NCBI RefSeq assembly: GCF_022348185.1 | Contig: NZ_JAKRFD010000012.1 | Span: 62,001-126,000, forward strand | DNA from: Epibacterium sp. Ofav1-8 | GTDB lineage: Bacteria; Pseudomonadota; Alphaproteobacteria; Rhodobacterales; Rhodobacteraceae | Direction of reading: 5' to 3' | DNA: 64,000 bases | In this document: positions 43,463 to 52,987 of the stretch, piece by piece | Position numbering within the stretch: position 1 is the stretch's first letter | Layout of the letters: each line of letters opens with the position of its first letter | The notes under the pieces: generated by a model | What the model was told of the DNA's origin: nothing | Seen by the model: only the letters and a program-made list of their open reading frames with translations | Databases searched by the model: none | Position numbers and translations under genes: made by a program

Positions 43463-45229
43463 ATGACCCTGAACCTTTCGATGCCCGGAGAAGAAGACCT
43501 GAAGCCAAAGATCACCGTGTTCGGTGTGGGCGGTGCTGGCGGCAATGCCGTGAACAACATGATCGCCAAGCAGCTTGAAGGTGTGGACTTCGTCGTGGCC
43601 AATACCGACGCGCAGGCGTTGCAGCAGAACGCGGCACAGAACCGCGTGCAGCTGGGCGTCAAAGTGACCGAAGGCCTGGGCGCTGGCGCGCGCCCCTCGG
43701 TCGGATCGGCTGCGGCGGAAGAAAGCATCGAACAGATCGTGGATCATCTGGCGGGCGCGCATATGTGCTTTATCACCGCCGGCATGGGCGGCGGCACCGG
43801 CACCGGCGCGGCGCCGATCATCGCGCAGGCCGCGCGTGAGCTGGGCGTGCTGACCGTGGGTGTCGTGACCAAGCCGTTCCAGTTCGAAGGCGCCAAGCGC
43901 ATGCGTCAGGCCGAGGAGGGTGTCGAAAGCCTCCAGAAGGTCGTCGACACGCTGATCATCATTCCGAACCAGAACCTGTTCCGTCTGGCCAATGAGAAGA
44001 CCACCTTTACCGAGGCGTTCTCTCTGGCTGATGACGTTCTCTATCAGGGCGTCAAGGGCGTCACCGACCTGATGGTGCGTCCGGGTCTCATCAACCTCGA
44101 CTTTGCCGACGTGCGTGCGGTGATGGACGAGATGGGCAAGGCGATGATGGGCACCGGCGAGGCCGAGGGCGAAGATCGCGCCATCCAGGCCGCCGAGAAG
44201 GCCATCGCCAACCCGCTGCTCGACGAAATCAGCCTCAAGGGCGCCAAGGGCGTGCTCATCAACATCACCGGTGCGCATGACCTCACCCTGTTCGAGCTGG
44301 ACGAGGCCGCCAACCGGATCCGCGAAGAAGTCGACCCGGACGCCAATATCATCGTGGGTTCCACCCTCGACACCGATATGGAAGGCAAGATGCGCGTCTC
44401 CGTCGTCGCCACCGGCATCGATGCGAGCGACATGGTGCATGACGTTCCGGTGCCGCGTCGTCCGATGTCCGCGCCGCTGACCAAGACCGTCAGCGTGGAA
44501 GAAAGCCGCCGCGCGCCGCTGGAACTGACCGAGCCGGTTGAGACCGCCCCCGCTGCGACGCCAGCGGCGACTCCGGCTGCACAGCCCGCAGCCGCAGAAG
44601 CGCCCGCCGGACAGGAGCCCTCGCTGTTTTCCGAGTTCGACCGCGAGCAGGCAAACACGGCACAGGCCTCCGACGAGCTGTTTGAAGACGTGAGCGAAAG
44701 CGCCGACGCCAACGACGGCCTGCCGCCGCCGGCCTACCAGCCGCAACCGCAACCGGCGCAGCCCGCACCGCAGGCGCAGGCACAACAGCCCGCGCCGCAA
44801 CCGCAGCCTCAGCCGCAACAGCGTCCTGCTGCCGCGCCGGAAGAAGCCTTTGTCGCGCCGCGTGCACCGGCGCCCGGAACACCGTCGCAGGATGCCATCG
44901 TGCGCCTGCGCGAGGCCGCGCAGCGTCACCAGGGCGCGCAGAAAGCACCGCAGCAGCATGGCGCGCAACCGGCGGCAGCACCGCAGGCGCAGCAGCAACA
45001 GCCGCAGCGCCGCACCGCCGATGCGCAGGAGCAGCGCCGCTTTGGTCTCAACTCGCTGATCAACCGCATGACGGGCCATCCGCAGGAAACCACGCAGAAC
45101 CGCCCGCAGGCCGCGCAGCGGGTGCAGCCGAGTGTCCAGAACACCCAGCCGCAGCAGGCGGAGCAGCCCTATGACGAGGATCAGGAGCGCATCGAAATCC
45201 CCGCGTTCCTGCGTCGCCAGGCCAACTAA
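43463..45229 (+). CDS. ftsZ: Cell division protein FtsZ
   Basis: This 588-residue tubulin-like GTPase forms the Z ring. The GTP-binding motif GGGTGTG is at residues 109-115, the T7 synergy loop [15 protein letters not shown] supplies catalytic aspartates, and the core ends near residue 320. A linker of about 230 residues, rich in Gln, Pro and Ala, separates the core from the C-terminal peptide ([14 protein letters not shown]) that binds FtsA; long linkers are typical of alphaproteobacteria. The start at 43463 has GGAAAGAG upstream. A strong terminator follows directly, so ftsZ ends the division part of the cluster. Confidence 0.97.
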   Translation: MTLNLSMPGEEDLKPKITVFGVGGAGGNAVNNMIAKQLEGVDFVVANTDAQALQQNAAQNRVQLGVKVTEGLGAGARPSVGSAAAEESIEQIVDHLAGAHMCFITAGMGGGTGTGAAPIIAQAARELGVLTVGVVTKPFQFEGAKRMRQAEEGVESLQKVVDTLIIIPNQNLFRLANEKTTFTEAFSLADDVLYQGVKGVTDLMVRPGLINLDFADVRAVMDEMGKAMMGTGEAEGEDRAIQAAEKAIANPLLDEISLKGAKGVLINITGAHDLTLFELDEAANRIREEVDPDANIIVGSTLDTDMEGKMRVSVVATGIDASDMVHDVPVPRRPMSAPLTKTVSVEESRRAPLELTEPVETAPAATPAATPAAQPAAAEAPAGQEPSLFSEFDREQANTAQASDELFEDVSESADANDGLPPPAYQPQPQPAQPAPQAQAQQPAPQPQPQPQQRPAAAPEEAFVAPRAPAPGTPSQDAIVRLREAAQRHQGAQKAPQQHGAQPAAAPQAQQQQPQRRTADAQEQRRFGLNSLINRMTGHPQETTQNRPQAAQRVQPSVQNTQPQQAEQPYDEDQERIEIPAFLRRQAN

Positions 45230-45247
45230 TTGCTCACAATACACCTT

Positions 45248-45276
45248 AAAAGAGCCGCCGTTTGGCGGCTCTTTTT
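45248..45276 (+). terminator. Terminator of ftsZ
   Basis: AAGAGCCGCC, a 4-nt loop, GGCGGCTCTT, then TTTCGTTTT, starting 18 bp after the ftsZ stop codon. It separates ftsZ from lpxC. Confidence 0.92.
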
Positions 45277-45438
45277 CGTTTTGAAACAGCGTATTAGCCT
45301 GTCCTGAGCGACCTTCTGCCGAGTTGTTTTTTCGATGTTACATTCGGTTACAAAGATTGAATTGTGAGGCAGCGGCGGAGCCCTTAGGTGTACCCTCGAC
45401 GCGGTCCTTGAGGCCGCAGGCAACCCAAGAGGCACGTT

Positions 45439-46374
45439 GTGCAAAACACGCTCAAAGCAGCAGTCACCTTTGATGGGATTGGTTTGCATTCCGGCAAACC
45501 GGCCAGGATGATCGTGCATCCTGCCGGGGCAGGGCATGGCATCACCTTCAAACGGACCGACATCGCATTGGGCGACACCACCATCCCGGCGCGCTGGGAC
45601 ATGGTGGAGCGTACTGCGCTGTGCACCCGGCTGGTGAACCGCGCCGGCGTGTCCGTCTCTACCGTGGAGCACATCATGGCGGCGCTGGCTGGCTGTGGCG
45701 TCCACAACGCCCGGGTTGAGCTGGATGGGCCGGAAGTGCCGATCATGGACGGGTCCTCGGCGCAGTTCGTGCGCGAGATCATGGCCACCGGTATCCATCG
45801 CCTTGGCGTTGCGGTGCAGGCCTGGGAAGTGCTGAAACCGGTGATGGTGGAAACTCGCGAGGCGCGGGCGACCCTGCTGCCATGCGACCGGCTGAAAATC
45901 TCCTTTGACATCGAGTTCGCCGAAGAGGGCATCGGCCATCAGAGCCGCGAGCTGGATCTGCGCAACGGCACCTTTGCCCGCGAACTCTGCGACAGCCGCA
46001 CCTTCTGCCGCCGCGCCGATGTGGAGGCGATGCAGGCCAACGGCTTGGCTCTGGGCGGTCTGCCGGGCGAAAACGCGGTGGTGTTTGATGGCCCTGTCGT
46101 GCATGCGGGCTCCGGCCTGCGGCACTCGGACGAGCCGGTGCGCCACAAGATGCTGGACGCGCTGGGGGATCTGGCGCTGGCTGGATTGCCGATCTTTGGC
46201 CACTATGTGGGCGAGAAGGCGGGCCATTCGCTGACCAACACGCTGCTGCGGGCGCTGTTTGCAGAGCCGGGTGCGGTGCGTCTGGTCACCTGTGACCCGA
46301 TCATGACCGCCCGCCTGCCGGGGCAGGGGCTGGTGTGGTCCGAAATTCCCGCCCAGGTGCGCCGCGTCGCCTGA
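45439..46374 (+). CDS. lpxC: UDP-3-O-acyl-N-acetylglucosamine deacetylase
   Basis: This 311-residue zinc amidase carries out the committed step of lipid A synthesis. Zinc ligands are His78 in STVEHIMAAL, and His236 and Asp240 in RHKMLDALGDL. The early TFDGIGLHSGKPARM and MDGSSAQFV motifs match LpxC. GTG at 45439 is the likely start, with AAGAGG 6 nt upstream. It follows the ftsZ terminator and has its own terminator. Confidence 0.96.
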   Translation: MQNTLKAAVTFDGIGLHSGKPARMIVHPAGAGHGITFKRTDIALGDTTIPARWDMVERTALCTRLVNRAGVSVSTVEHIMAALAGCGVHNARVELDGPEVPIMDGSSAQFVREIMATGIHRLGVAVQAWEVLKPVMVETREARATLLPCDRLKISFDIEFAEEGIGHQSRELDLRNGTFARELCDSRTFCRRADVEAMQANGLALGGLPGENAVVFDGPVVHAGSGLRHSDEPVRHKMLDALGDLALAGLPIFGHYVGEKAGHSLTNTLLRALFAEPGAVRLVTCDPIMTARLPGQGLVWSEIPAQVRRVA

Positions 46375-46701
46375 GACGGGGCAGGGCCCCGCAGACGTGA
46401 GACATGTAATATCGGCTGGCGCTGTGCCAGCCGTTTTTCGTTTCGGCCGCCGGCATTTCCTGTCCCGGGGCGCCGGGGCCCGGAATTCCCCGGTGGCGGA
46501 TCGCATCGGCACGGCTTGCAGCCTTGACCCTCACCGGCTTTCTCTGCCAATTGAACGGGAGCAGTGTGAAAGGCGTTTTGCACATCATATGAATGTGCTA
46601 GACCGTGGCGGTGCCGGGGCCGAATGTTCCGCAATCCGCCTCCGCACAGACAAAGAGGACACCCCGCGCGGGGGTCAACGAGACGGTGAAGTGAGGCAGG
46701 A
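46375..46701. other. Intergenic region between lpxC and bamD
   Basis: Contains the lpxC terminator near the left end. The remainder should hold the bamD promoter; a Shine-Dalgarno-like GAGGCAGGA precedes the bamD ATG. No other feature was seen. Confidence 0.45.
46413..46439 (+). terminator. Terminator of lpxC
   Basis: CGGCTGGC, a 5-nt loop, GCCAGCCG, then TTTTTCG, 38 bp after the lpxC stop codon. Confidence 0.9.
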
Positions 46702-47553
46702 ATGATCGGCATCAGGGCAGCAGCCAAAGGGATCGGAGCGGTCGCACTGATGGCGACTCTCGCCGCATGTGGTGGCGCGGATGGCGACGCACGGCAGGCC
46801 TCGCAGAACCTGGAGGTTTTCTCTCCGGCCCAGATCTACGAGCGCGGCGAATTCGAGCTCGCGCGCGACCGGGAAGAGGACGCGGCCTATTTCTTTTCCG
46901 AGGTGGAGCGGCTTTACCCCTATTCGGAATGGGCCAAGCAGGCGCTGATCATGCAGGCCTTTACCTATCACCAGGCCCAGGATTACGAGAACAGCCGGTC
47001 GGCGGCGCAGCGCTATATCGACTTCTACCCGACGGACGAGGACGCGGCCTATGCGCAGTATCTGCTGGCGCTGAGCTATTATGACCAGATCGACGAGGTG
47101 GGCCGCGATCAGGGGCTGACCTTCCAGGCGCTTCAGGCGCTGCGCACGGTGATCGAGGTCTATCCCGACAGCGAATATGCCACATCGGCGATTCTGAAAT
47201 TCGACCTCGCCTTTGACCATCTGGCGGGCAAGGAAATGGAGATCGGCCGCTATTACCTGAAGGGGCAGCACTACAGCGCGGCGATCAACCGGTTCCGCGT
47301 GGTGGTGGAGGATTTCCAGACCACATCGCACACGCCCGAAGCGCTGCACCGTCTGGTGGAGGCCTATCTGTCGCTGGGTCTGACCGAAGAGGCGCAGTCC
47401 GCCGGCGCGATTCTCGGCCACAATTTCCGCTCGACGGAGTGGTACGAAGACAGTTTCCGGCTGCTGACCTCTCAGGGGCTGAAGCCAAAGGATCGCGGCA
47501 ACAACTGGTTGGCCAAAATCTATCGTCAGTCGATCAAGGGCGAATGGCTCTGA
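46702..47553 (+). CDS. bamD: Outer membrane protein assembly factor BamD
   Basis: This 283-residue outer-membrane lipoprotein is the essential TPR partner of BamA. The signal peptide ends in the lipobox LAAC with lipidated Cys23. TPR-like repeats follow (PAQIYERGEFELARD, AAYFFSEVERLYPYSEWAKQA in parts, ENSRSAAQRYIDFYP, AAYAQYLLALSYY). It lies 77 bp before recN, and the order ftsZ-lpxC-bamD-recN is common in alphaproteobacteria. Confidence 0.95.
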   Translation: MIGIRAAAKGIGAVALMATLAACGGADGDARQASQNLEVFSPAQIYERGEFELARDREEDAAYFFSEVERLYPYSEWAKQALIMQAFTYHQAQDYENSRSAAQRYIDFYPTDEDAAYAQYLLALSYYDQIDEVGRDQGLTFQALQALRTVIEVYPDSEYATSAILKFDLAFDHLAGKEMEIGRYYLKGQHYSAAINRFRVVVEDFQTTSHTPEALHRLVEAYLSLGLTEEAQSAGAILGHNFRSTEWYEDSFRLLTSQGLKPKDRGNNWLAKIYRQSIKGEWL

Positions 47554-47629
47554 TCGGTATCGGTTTCGCGCACTCGGGTCCCCAGGGCGGGTCCGCCGGA
47601 TCGGGGTGCGCTTTTTACGGGGCATCTTG

Positions 47630-49279
47630 ATGCTGCGCGCGCTTGATATTCGCGACCTTCTGATCATCGACCATCTGGAACTGACCTTCCAGCCGGGTCT
47701 GAACGTGCTGACCGGGGAAACCGGGGCGGGCAAGTCGATCCTGCTGGATTCGCTCGGCTTTGTGCTGGGCTGGCGGGGCCGTGCCGCGCTGGTGCGGCAG
47801 GGGGCCGCGCAGGGCGAGGTGGTGGCGGAATTCGATCTGCCCGAGGGCCATGCGGCGCGTGCGGTGCTGGAAGAGGCGGGATTGCCGGTCTCCGACAGCC
47901 TGCTGCTGCGCCGAGTCAACACCGCCGATGGCCGCAAGACCGCCTGGGTCAACGACCGGCGCTGCTCGGGCGAGGTGCTGCGGGCGCTGTCGGACACGCT
48001 GCTGGAGCTGCACGGCCAGCATGACGACCGGGGGCTTTTGAACCCGCGCGGCCACCGCGCGATGCTGGATGAGTTTGCTGGTGTGGCGGCGCAGGTCGGC
48101 GAGGTGCGCAGCGCCTGGGCCACCGTGGCGCAGGCCCGCAAACAGGTCGAGGACACGCGGGAAGCCCTGGACGCGGTGCGCGCCGAGGAGGAATTCCTGC
48201 GCCATGCGGTGGCGGAGCTGGACCAACTCAGCCCCGAACCCGGCGAGGACGAGAGCCTGGACGAACAGCGCCGCCGGATGCAGGCCGCCGAACGCATTCG
48301 CGGCGACATTGCCCGCGCCCACAGCCTGCTGTCCGAAGGGGCAGAGGGGGCCATGGGCGAGGCGCAGCGCTGGCTGGAGGCGGTCGCCGGGGATGCGGGC
48401 GAGGCGCTGGAGCCGCCGCTGGCCGCCCTGAGCCGGGCGATGATCGAACTGGGCGAGGCGCAGGACGGGGTCGAGCGCTTCCTTGAGGGGCTGGAGTTCA
48501 ACCCCGGCGATCTGGAGGATTGCGAGGAGCGCCTGTTTGCGATCCGGGCCATGGCGCGCAAGCACAACGTGCAGCCGGACGAGCTGGCCGCCCATGCGGA
48601 TGTTCTGCGCGAGAAGTTGCAGGCGCTGGATGCCGGCGATCAGAACCTGGCCGATCAGGAACAGGCGCTGAAGACGGCGGAGCAGGCCTATCAGACGGCG
48701 GCGGACCGGCTGTCGGCAAAACGCCGCGACAGCGCCGCCACCCTGGATGCGGCGGTGATGGCAGAGCTGGCGCCGCTCAAGATGGAGCGGGCGGTGTTCG
48801 AGACCTGCATCACACCGGCCGATCCTGGCCCCGAGGGCGTCGATGCCGTGGCCTTTACCGTGGCGACCAATCCCGGCGCCCCGGCGGGGCCGTTGAACAA
48901 GATTGCCTCCGGCGGCGAACTCAGCCGGTTCCTGCTGGCGCTGAAGGTCTGTCTGCGCGGCGAGGACGCTGAAAAGACGCTGATCTTTGACGAGATCGAC
49001 CGGGGCGTGGGCGGCGCGACGGCGGATGCGGTGGGCCGTCGCCTGAAGGCGCTGGCCGATGGCAGCCAGGTGCTGGTGGTGACCCATTCGCCGCAGGTGG
49101 CCGCCCAGGGCGCGCATCACTGGCGGGTGCAGAAATCGGTCGCGGAGGGCGTGACCCTGTCCGAGGTGGTGCCGCTGGATGCGGCCGAGCGGGTCGACGA
49201 GATCGCCCGCATGGTCTCCGGGGATCGGATCACGCCGGAGGCGCGCGCCGCCGCACAGGCGCTCTTGACGGTCGAATGA
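47630..49279 (+). CDS. recN: DNA repair protein RecN
   Basis: This 549-residue SMC-like ATPase acts in double-strand break repair. The Walker A GETGAGKS is at residues 29-36, a coiled-coil region spans about 150-350, and the C-terminal ABC signature SGGELSRFLLALK, Walker B TLIFDEIDRGVGG and VVTHSPQVAA follow. The start at 47630 matches the usual MLRALDIRDLLI N terminus. No SOS box was found in the 76 bp upstream, in contrast to many recN genes. Confidence 0.96.
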   Translation: MLRALDIRDLLIIDHLELTFQPGLNVLTGETGAGKSILLDSLGFVLGWRGRAALVRQGAAQGEVVAEFDLPEGHAARAVLEEAGLPVSDSLLLRRVNTADGRKTAWVNDRRCSGEVLRALSDTLLELHGQHDDRGLLNPRGHRAMLDEFAGVAAQVGEVRSAWATVAQARKQVEDTREALDAVRAEEEFLRHAVAELDQLSPEPGEDESLDEQRRRMQAAERIRGDIARAHSLLSEGAEGAMGEAQRWLEAVAGDAGEALEPPLAALSRAMIELGEAQDGVERFLEGLEFNPGDLEDCEERLFAIRAMARKHNVQPDELAAHADVLREKLQALDAGDQNLADQEQALKTAEQAYQTAADRLSAKRRDSAATLDAAVMAELAPLKMERAVFETCITPADPGPEGVDAVAFTVATNPGAPAGPLNKIASGGELSRFLLALKVCLRGEDAEKTLIFDEIDRGVGGATADAVGRRLKALADGSQVLVVTHSPQVAAQGAHHWRVQKSVAEGVTLSEVVPLDAAERVDEIARMVSGDRITPEARAAAQALLTVE

Positions 49280-49366
49280 CGGTTTACCCCACGGAAAGAT
49301 CTCTTCGATATCCCTCTTGGGCACCGCGCGCGTCTGATTTATTACTCAATTGATCGGAGATCCCTG

Positions 49367-51061
49367 ATGGCGCCCAAGCACCGTTCCGCCCTGTCCGCCT
49401 ATTTCGCCCAGACCCGGGCGAAACTTGCGGATGCGCGGCGGGTGCTGGTGCATCGGGGGCCGAGCCAGATCCAGTTCTGGCTGATCGCGCTGGTGATCGG
49501 GGTGCTTGCGGGCTTTGCGGCGCTGTTCTTTCGCAAGGGGATCACGGCGCTTCAGGGCGCGGTCTATGGCGCCGAGGACGTGGATTACCTGCACAGTTTT
49601 GCCGCGACGCTGCCCTGGTATCTGCTGCTGGCCGTGCCGGTGGCGGGCGGGCTGGTGGTTGGTCTCATCCTGCATCGTTTCACGCCGGACGGGCGGGTGC
49701 GCTCGGTCGCCGATGTGATCGAGGGCGCGGCCCTGCGCGACGGGCGGGTGGAAATCCGCGAGGGGCTGGCCTCGGCCTGTGCGTCCTTCCTGACCCTGTC
49801 CACCGGCGGCTCCTCCGGGCGGGAGGGGCCGGTGGTGCATATGGCGGGGATGATCTCCACCTGGGTCAGCGAGCGCATCCGCGCCGATGGTGTCACCGGG
49901 CGCGACCTGCTGGGCTGCGCGGTGGCAGCGGCGGTGTCGGCGAGCTTCAACGCGCCGATTGCCGGGGCGCTGTTTGCGATGGAGGTGGTGCTGCGGCATT
50001 TCTCGGTCAATGCCTTCGCGCCGATCGTGGTGGCCTCGGTGGCGGGCACGGTCATCAACCGGCTGGAATACGGCGATGTGACCGAGTTTGTGCTGACCAC
50101 CCCCGGGGCGTTGCAATTCTATGTGGAGTTGCCCGCCTTTCTGATGCTGGGGCTGATCTGCGGCGTGGTGGCGGTGGTGCTGATGCACTCCATCTTCATG
50201 GCGGACCGGATGGGCACCATGCTGCAATCGGCGCTGCACGTGCCGCGCTGGCTGCGCCCGGCGGGGGCGGGGCTGCTGCTGGGGCTGATCGCGATCTGGT
50301 TTCCCCATATCATCGGGGTCGGCTATGAGACCACGGTGCTGGCGCTTTCCGGTCAACTGGTGCTGATGCAGGCGATCCTGTTTGCCATCGTGAAGGTGGC
50401 TGCGGTGTCGATCACCATGGGCGGGCGCATGGGCGGCGGCGTGTTCTCGCCCTCGCTGATGGTGGGGGCGCTGACCGGGCTCGCGTTTGGCCTGATTGCC
50501 ACCGCGGTGCTGCCGGATGTGTCCGGGACCCATACGCTCTATGCCTTTGCGGGCATGGGGGCGGTGGCGGCGGCGGTGCTGGGCGCGCCGATTTCCACAA
50601 CCCTGATCGTGTTCGAGCTGACCGGCGACTGGCAGATCGGCCTGGCGGTGATGGTGTCGATTTCCATGTCCACGGCGCTGGCCTCGCGGCTGGTGGACCG
50701 GTCGTTCTTTCTCACCCAGCTGGAGAAACGCAACCTGCGCTGCGCCGCCGGGCCGCAGTCCTACCTGCTGGCCACCTTGCAGGTGGGCAAGGTGATGCGG
50801 CCGCTGTCGGCCTCCGACCCGGAGGGGGCAGAGGCGCTGATGGCGGAAGGGATCGCGATCAGCCCGACCGCGACGCTGGAGGCGGCCTTGCCAATCTTTG
50901 ACCGGGCGGATGTGGAGTTCCTGCCCGTGGTCGAAGAGGAGGCCCGCGCCGCGGAGACCGGAGAGCCGGCGCTGAGGCTGATCGGGGTGATCCACCACCT
51001 GGATGCGCTCAAGGCCTATAACCGCGCGCTGGTGGCGGTGTCGGCCGAAGAACACCGATGA
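49367..51061 (+). CDS. CLC-family chloride channel or transporter with C-terminal CBS-like region
   Basis: This 564-residue integral membrane protein has about ten or more transmembrane helices and the CLC anion-pathway motifs: STGGSSGREGP at 145-155 (gating Glu153; the GSGIP form is degenerate), FNAPIAGALFAMEV around 194-207, and GGGVFSPSL. The proton-pathway glutamate position after Glu206 is Val207, so it may be a channel rather than a 2Cl-/H+ exchanger. The last 100 residues (GKVMRPLSASD to LIGVIHHLDALKAY) look like a CBS region. GGAG lies 7 nt before the ATG. Confidence 0.92.
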   Translation: MAPKHRSALSAYFAQTRAKLADARRVLVHRGPSQIQFWLIALVIGVLAGFAALFFRKGITALQGAVYGAEDVDYLHSFAATLPWYLLLAVPVAGGLVVGLILHRFTPDGRVRSVADVIEGAALRDGRVEIREGLASACASFLTLSTGGSSGREGPVVHMAGMISTWVSERIRADGVTGRDLLGCAVAAAVSASFNAPIAGALFAMEVVLRHFSVNAFAPIVVASVAGTVINRLEYGDVTEFVLTTPGALQFYVELPAFLMLGLICGVVAVVLMHSIFMADRMGTMLQSALHVPRWLRPAGAGLLLGLIAIWFPHIIGVGYETTVLALSGQLVLMQAILFAIVKVAAVSITMGGRMGGGVFSPSLMVGALTGLAFGLIATAVLPDVSGTHTLYAFAGMGAVAAAVLGAPISTTLIVFELTGDWQIGLAVMVSISMSTALASRLVDRSFFLTQLEKRNLRCAAGPQSYLLATLQVGKVMRPLSASDPEGAEALMAEGIAISPTATLEAALPIFDRADVEFLPVVEEEARAAETGEPALRLIGVIHHLDALKAYNRALVAVSAEEHR

Positions 51062-51090
51062 CACGGTAACGGCGCTGCGGGGCCGCGCGC

Positions 51091-52050
51091 TCAGCGGCTC
51101 AGGGCGCTGCGCAGGGCCTGTTGCGTCGCATCGTGCAGCAGATCGGAGCGTTCGCTCAGCGCCGTCTTGATCGCCATCAGCAGCCATTCGAGCCGCGCGG
51201 AGTTTGCATAGCGCCGGTGCCAGACCATGTCGAACTGCATCGGCGCGAGATCGATGGGGAAGGGCGAGGACGCCAGCACATCCCCCGCGGTGCGGGCAAC
51301 GCGGGCGGGCAGGCTGGCGATCATGTCGGTGCCGCGCATCAGCTGGATCAGGGCCCACAGGTTGGGTGCGCCAAGCACGATCCGGCGATGGATCGACAGT
51401 GCGTCCAGTTCACCTTGCAGCAGGCTCTTGCGGCCCTGGCCGATGGCCACGGTGGCATGCGCGGCGGCGCAGTAGTCCTCGACGCTGGAGACAGGGCCGC
51501 GGGCGTTCGGATCGTAGAACACCCGCATGTGGTCCTGAAACAGCGGCAGCCGGCTGAGCGTATTGGGGTAGCTGCGCGGTCGCAGGGTCAGCACCACGTC
51601 CACATGACGGGAGTCCAGCAGCGGCTCGATCACCCCGCTGGTGCCAAGGTCGCGAAAGATCACGTGTTTCTGCGGCAGGCTCGCGCGCAGCGCCTTGGCA
51701 ATCGTCTCCATCTCGGTGTCGAGAATGCTGGTGCTGAGCGCGATCACAAAAGGATCGGGATCGGTCACCGGATCATAGATCCCCTGATCGGCGAGCGCTT
51801 CGAGATCGACCAGGATGCGGCGCACCTTTGGGGCCAGGGCATCGGCGCGGGCACTGGGCACGATCCCGCGACCGGATTGCACAAACAGAGTATCGCCCAG
51901 TAATCCGCGCAGTTTCTCCAGATTATGGCTCACCGTGGATTGGCTGCTGTTGAGCACTTCGGCGGCGCGGCTGACGGATTTCTCATCATAAACTGTGAGG
52001 AAAACACGCAATACCCGCCCGCTGATTTGGGAAATATCAATTCGCTGCAT
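51091..52050 (-). CDS. LysR-type transcriptional regulator
   Basis: This 319-residue protein has an N-terminal winged helix-turn-helix (LRVFLTVYDEKSVSRAAEVLN, then SSQSTVSHNLEKLR, in parts) and a LysR effector-binding domain similar to the NodD/LinR group. ATG at 52050 is preferred over GTG at 52062. Target and effector are unknown. It is divergent from the small protein gene at 52145 across a short A/T-rich region with TTAAC sequences. Confidence 0.92.
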   Translation of the reverse strand: MQRIDISQISGRVLRVFLTVYDEKSVSRAAEVLNSSQSTVSHNLEKLRGLLGDTLFVQSGRGIVPSARADALAPKVRRILVDLEALADQGIYDPVTDPDPFVIALSTSILDTEMETIAKALRASLPQKHVIFRDLGTSGVIEPLLDSRHVDVVLTLRPRSYPNTLSRLPLFQDHMRVFYDPNARGPVSSVEDYCAAAHATVAIGQGRKSLLQGELDALSIHRRIVLGAPNLWALIQLMRGTDMIASLPARVARTAGDVLASSPFPIDLAPMQFDMVWHRRYANSARLEWLLMAIKTALSERSDLLHDATQQALRSALSR

Positions 52051-52144
52051 AACGCGCCCCACATTTTACTTGATAACAAAGGTTAACCCGGGCAGTTTTA
52101 TTACCAAAAGATTAACAATAGCAGGCATCGGGTGGAAGATAATA

Positions 52145-52339
52145 ATGCGTGCTTGGGCAGGCGGTCCGCAAGAGATCGCGTCCGCGAGGACAAAGACAGA
52201 GCAGGAAAATGAGCGGGCGGCACTGACGGCCCTCATTGACTATGTTGTTGAAACAACATGCAATTCCCAAGAGTCTCAGGACCGGGATGGGGCCGATTTC
52301 ATGCGACGAAGTCTGTGTGAATCGCTGCTGGCCGGCTGA
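52145..52339 (+). CDS. Small protein of unknown function
   Basis: A 64-residue open frame with GGAAG 6 nt before the ATG. It encodes a hydrophilic, helical-looking protein with EQENERAALTALIDYVVETTC in the middle (in parts) and RRSLCESLLAG at the end. No family is recognised. It is divergent from the LysR-type gene, a layout typical of a regulator and its target. Coding is plausible but not proven. Confidence 0.45.
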   Translation: MRAWAGGPQEIASARTKTEQENERAALTALIDYVVETTCNSQESQDRDGADFMRRSLCESLLAG

Positions 52340-52510
52340 ATTAAACGACGGTAAAAATCCCCTACAATTGTAGGGAGTGTCGGCTGCGCTCACGCGCGCC
52401 GCAGAAACGCGTCATCCTTTTTCACGACATTTCGGGGACGCAAACAGGCGGAAACTTCGGGAATTTGAAATTTCCGGCGGCCTGTCCGAGAAAAAACCGG
52501 AAACTGTTGC

Positions 52511-52539
52511 AAAAAAGCCGGGCAGTCCTGCCCGGCTTT
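52511..52539 (-). terminator. Terminator of the DUF427 gene
   Basis: AAAGCCGGGCAG and CTGCCCGGCTTT form a 12-bp stem with a 2-nt loop. On the minus strand it is followed by TTT GCAAC, and the run of six A on the plus strand gives the T-tract. Confidence 0.85.
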
Positions 52540-52584
52540 GCATTTGAGATCTTGGTGTCGGAACACCGCAGCGGCGGGACCGGC

Positions 52585-52926
52585 TCAGACCTGTTCCACC
52601 TTGACGGAGTCCAGCGGCAGAAAGGCCAGATGGCCCTTGATCTGCGCAACCGCGTCCAGCGGGGTTTCATAGCTCCAGACCGCATCGGCGGTGACCGAGG
52701 ATTTGTTGACGATGGAATAATAGGTGGCATCGCCCTTGTGTGGGCAATGGGTGGTCTTCTCGGTTTTGTCGAGGAAGGCCATGGCGACGTCTTCCCGGGG
52801 GAAGTAGATCACCGGGGCCAGATCGCCCTCGCTCAGTTCCAGCGCATTGGACGTCTCGCCCAGAACGGCGCCGCCCGAACGGACAACCCATCTGCCTGTC
52901 GCTTTGCGGATCGTGATCTTGCTCAT
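52585..52926 (-). CDS. DUF427 domain protein
   Basis: This 113-residue protein is one DUF427 domain: [15 protein letters not shown] at the start, [32 protein letters not shown] in the middle (in parts) and [21 protein letters not shown] near the end. The family forms a small beta barrel of unknown biochemical role. A strong GGAGGGGG ribosome site precedes the ATG. It lies 60 bp downstream of pepP on the same strand and could be co-transcribed with it. Confidence 0.9.
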   Translation of the reverse strand: MSKITIRKATGRWVVRSGGAVLGETSNALELSEGDLAPVIYFPREDVAMAFLDKTEKTTHCPHKGDATYYSIVNKSSVTADAVWSYETPLDAVAQIKGHLAFLPLDSVKVEQV

Positions 52927-52987
52927 CGGGTTCCCCCTCCTTCTAGCTTTGGTAAGGCTTCTGCCCGGTCAATGTAACAGTCGAGTA

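Noticed and set aside
47554-47629. SOS box upstream of recN
   Set aside because: No GTTC-N7-GTTC or GAAC-N7-GAAC was found in the short gap before recN.
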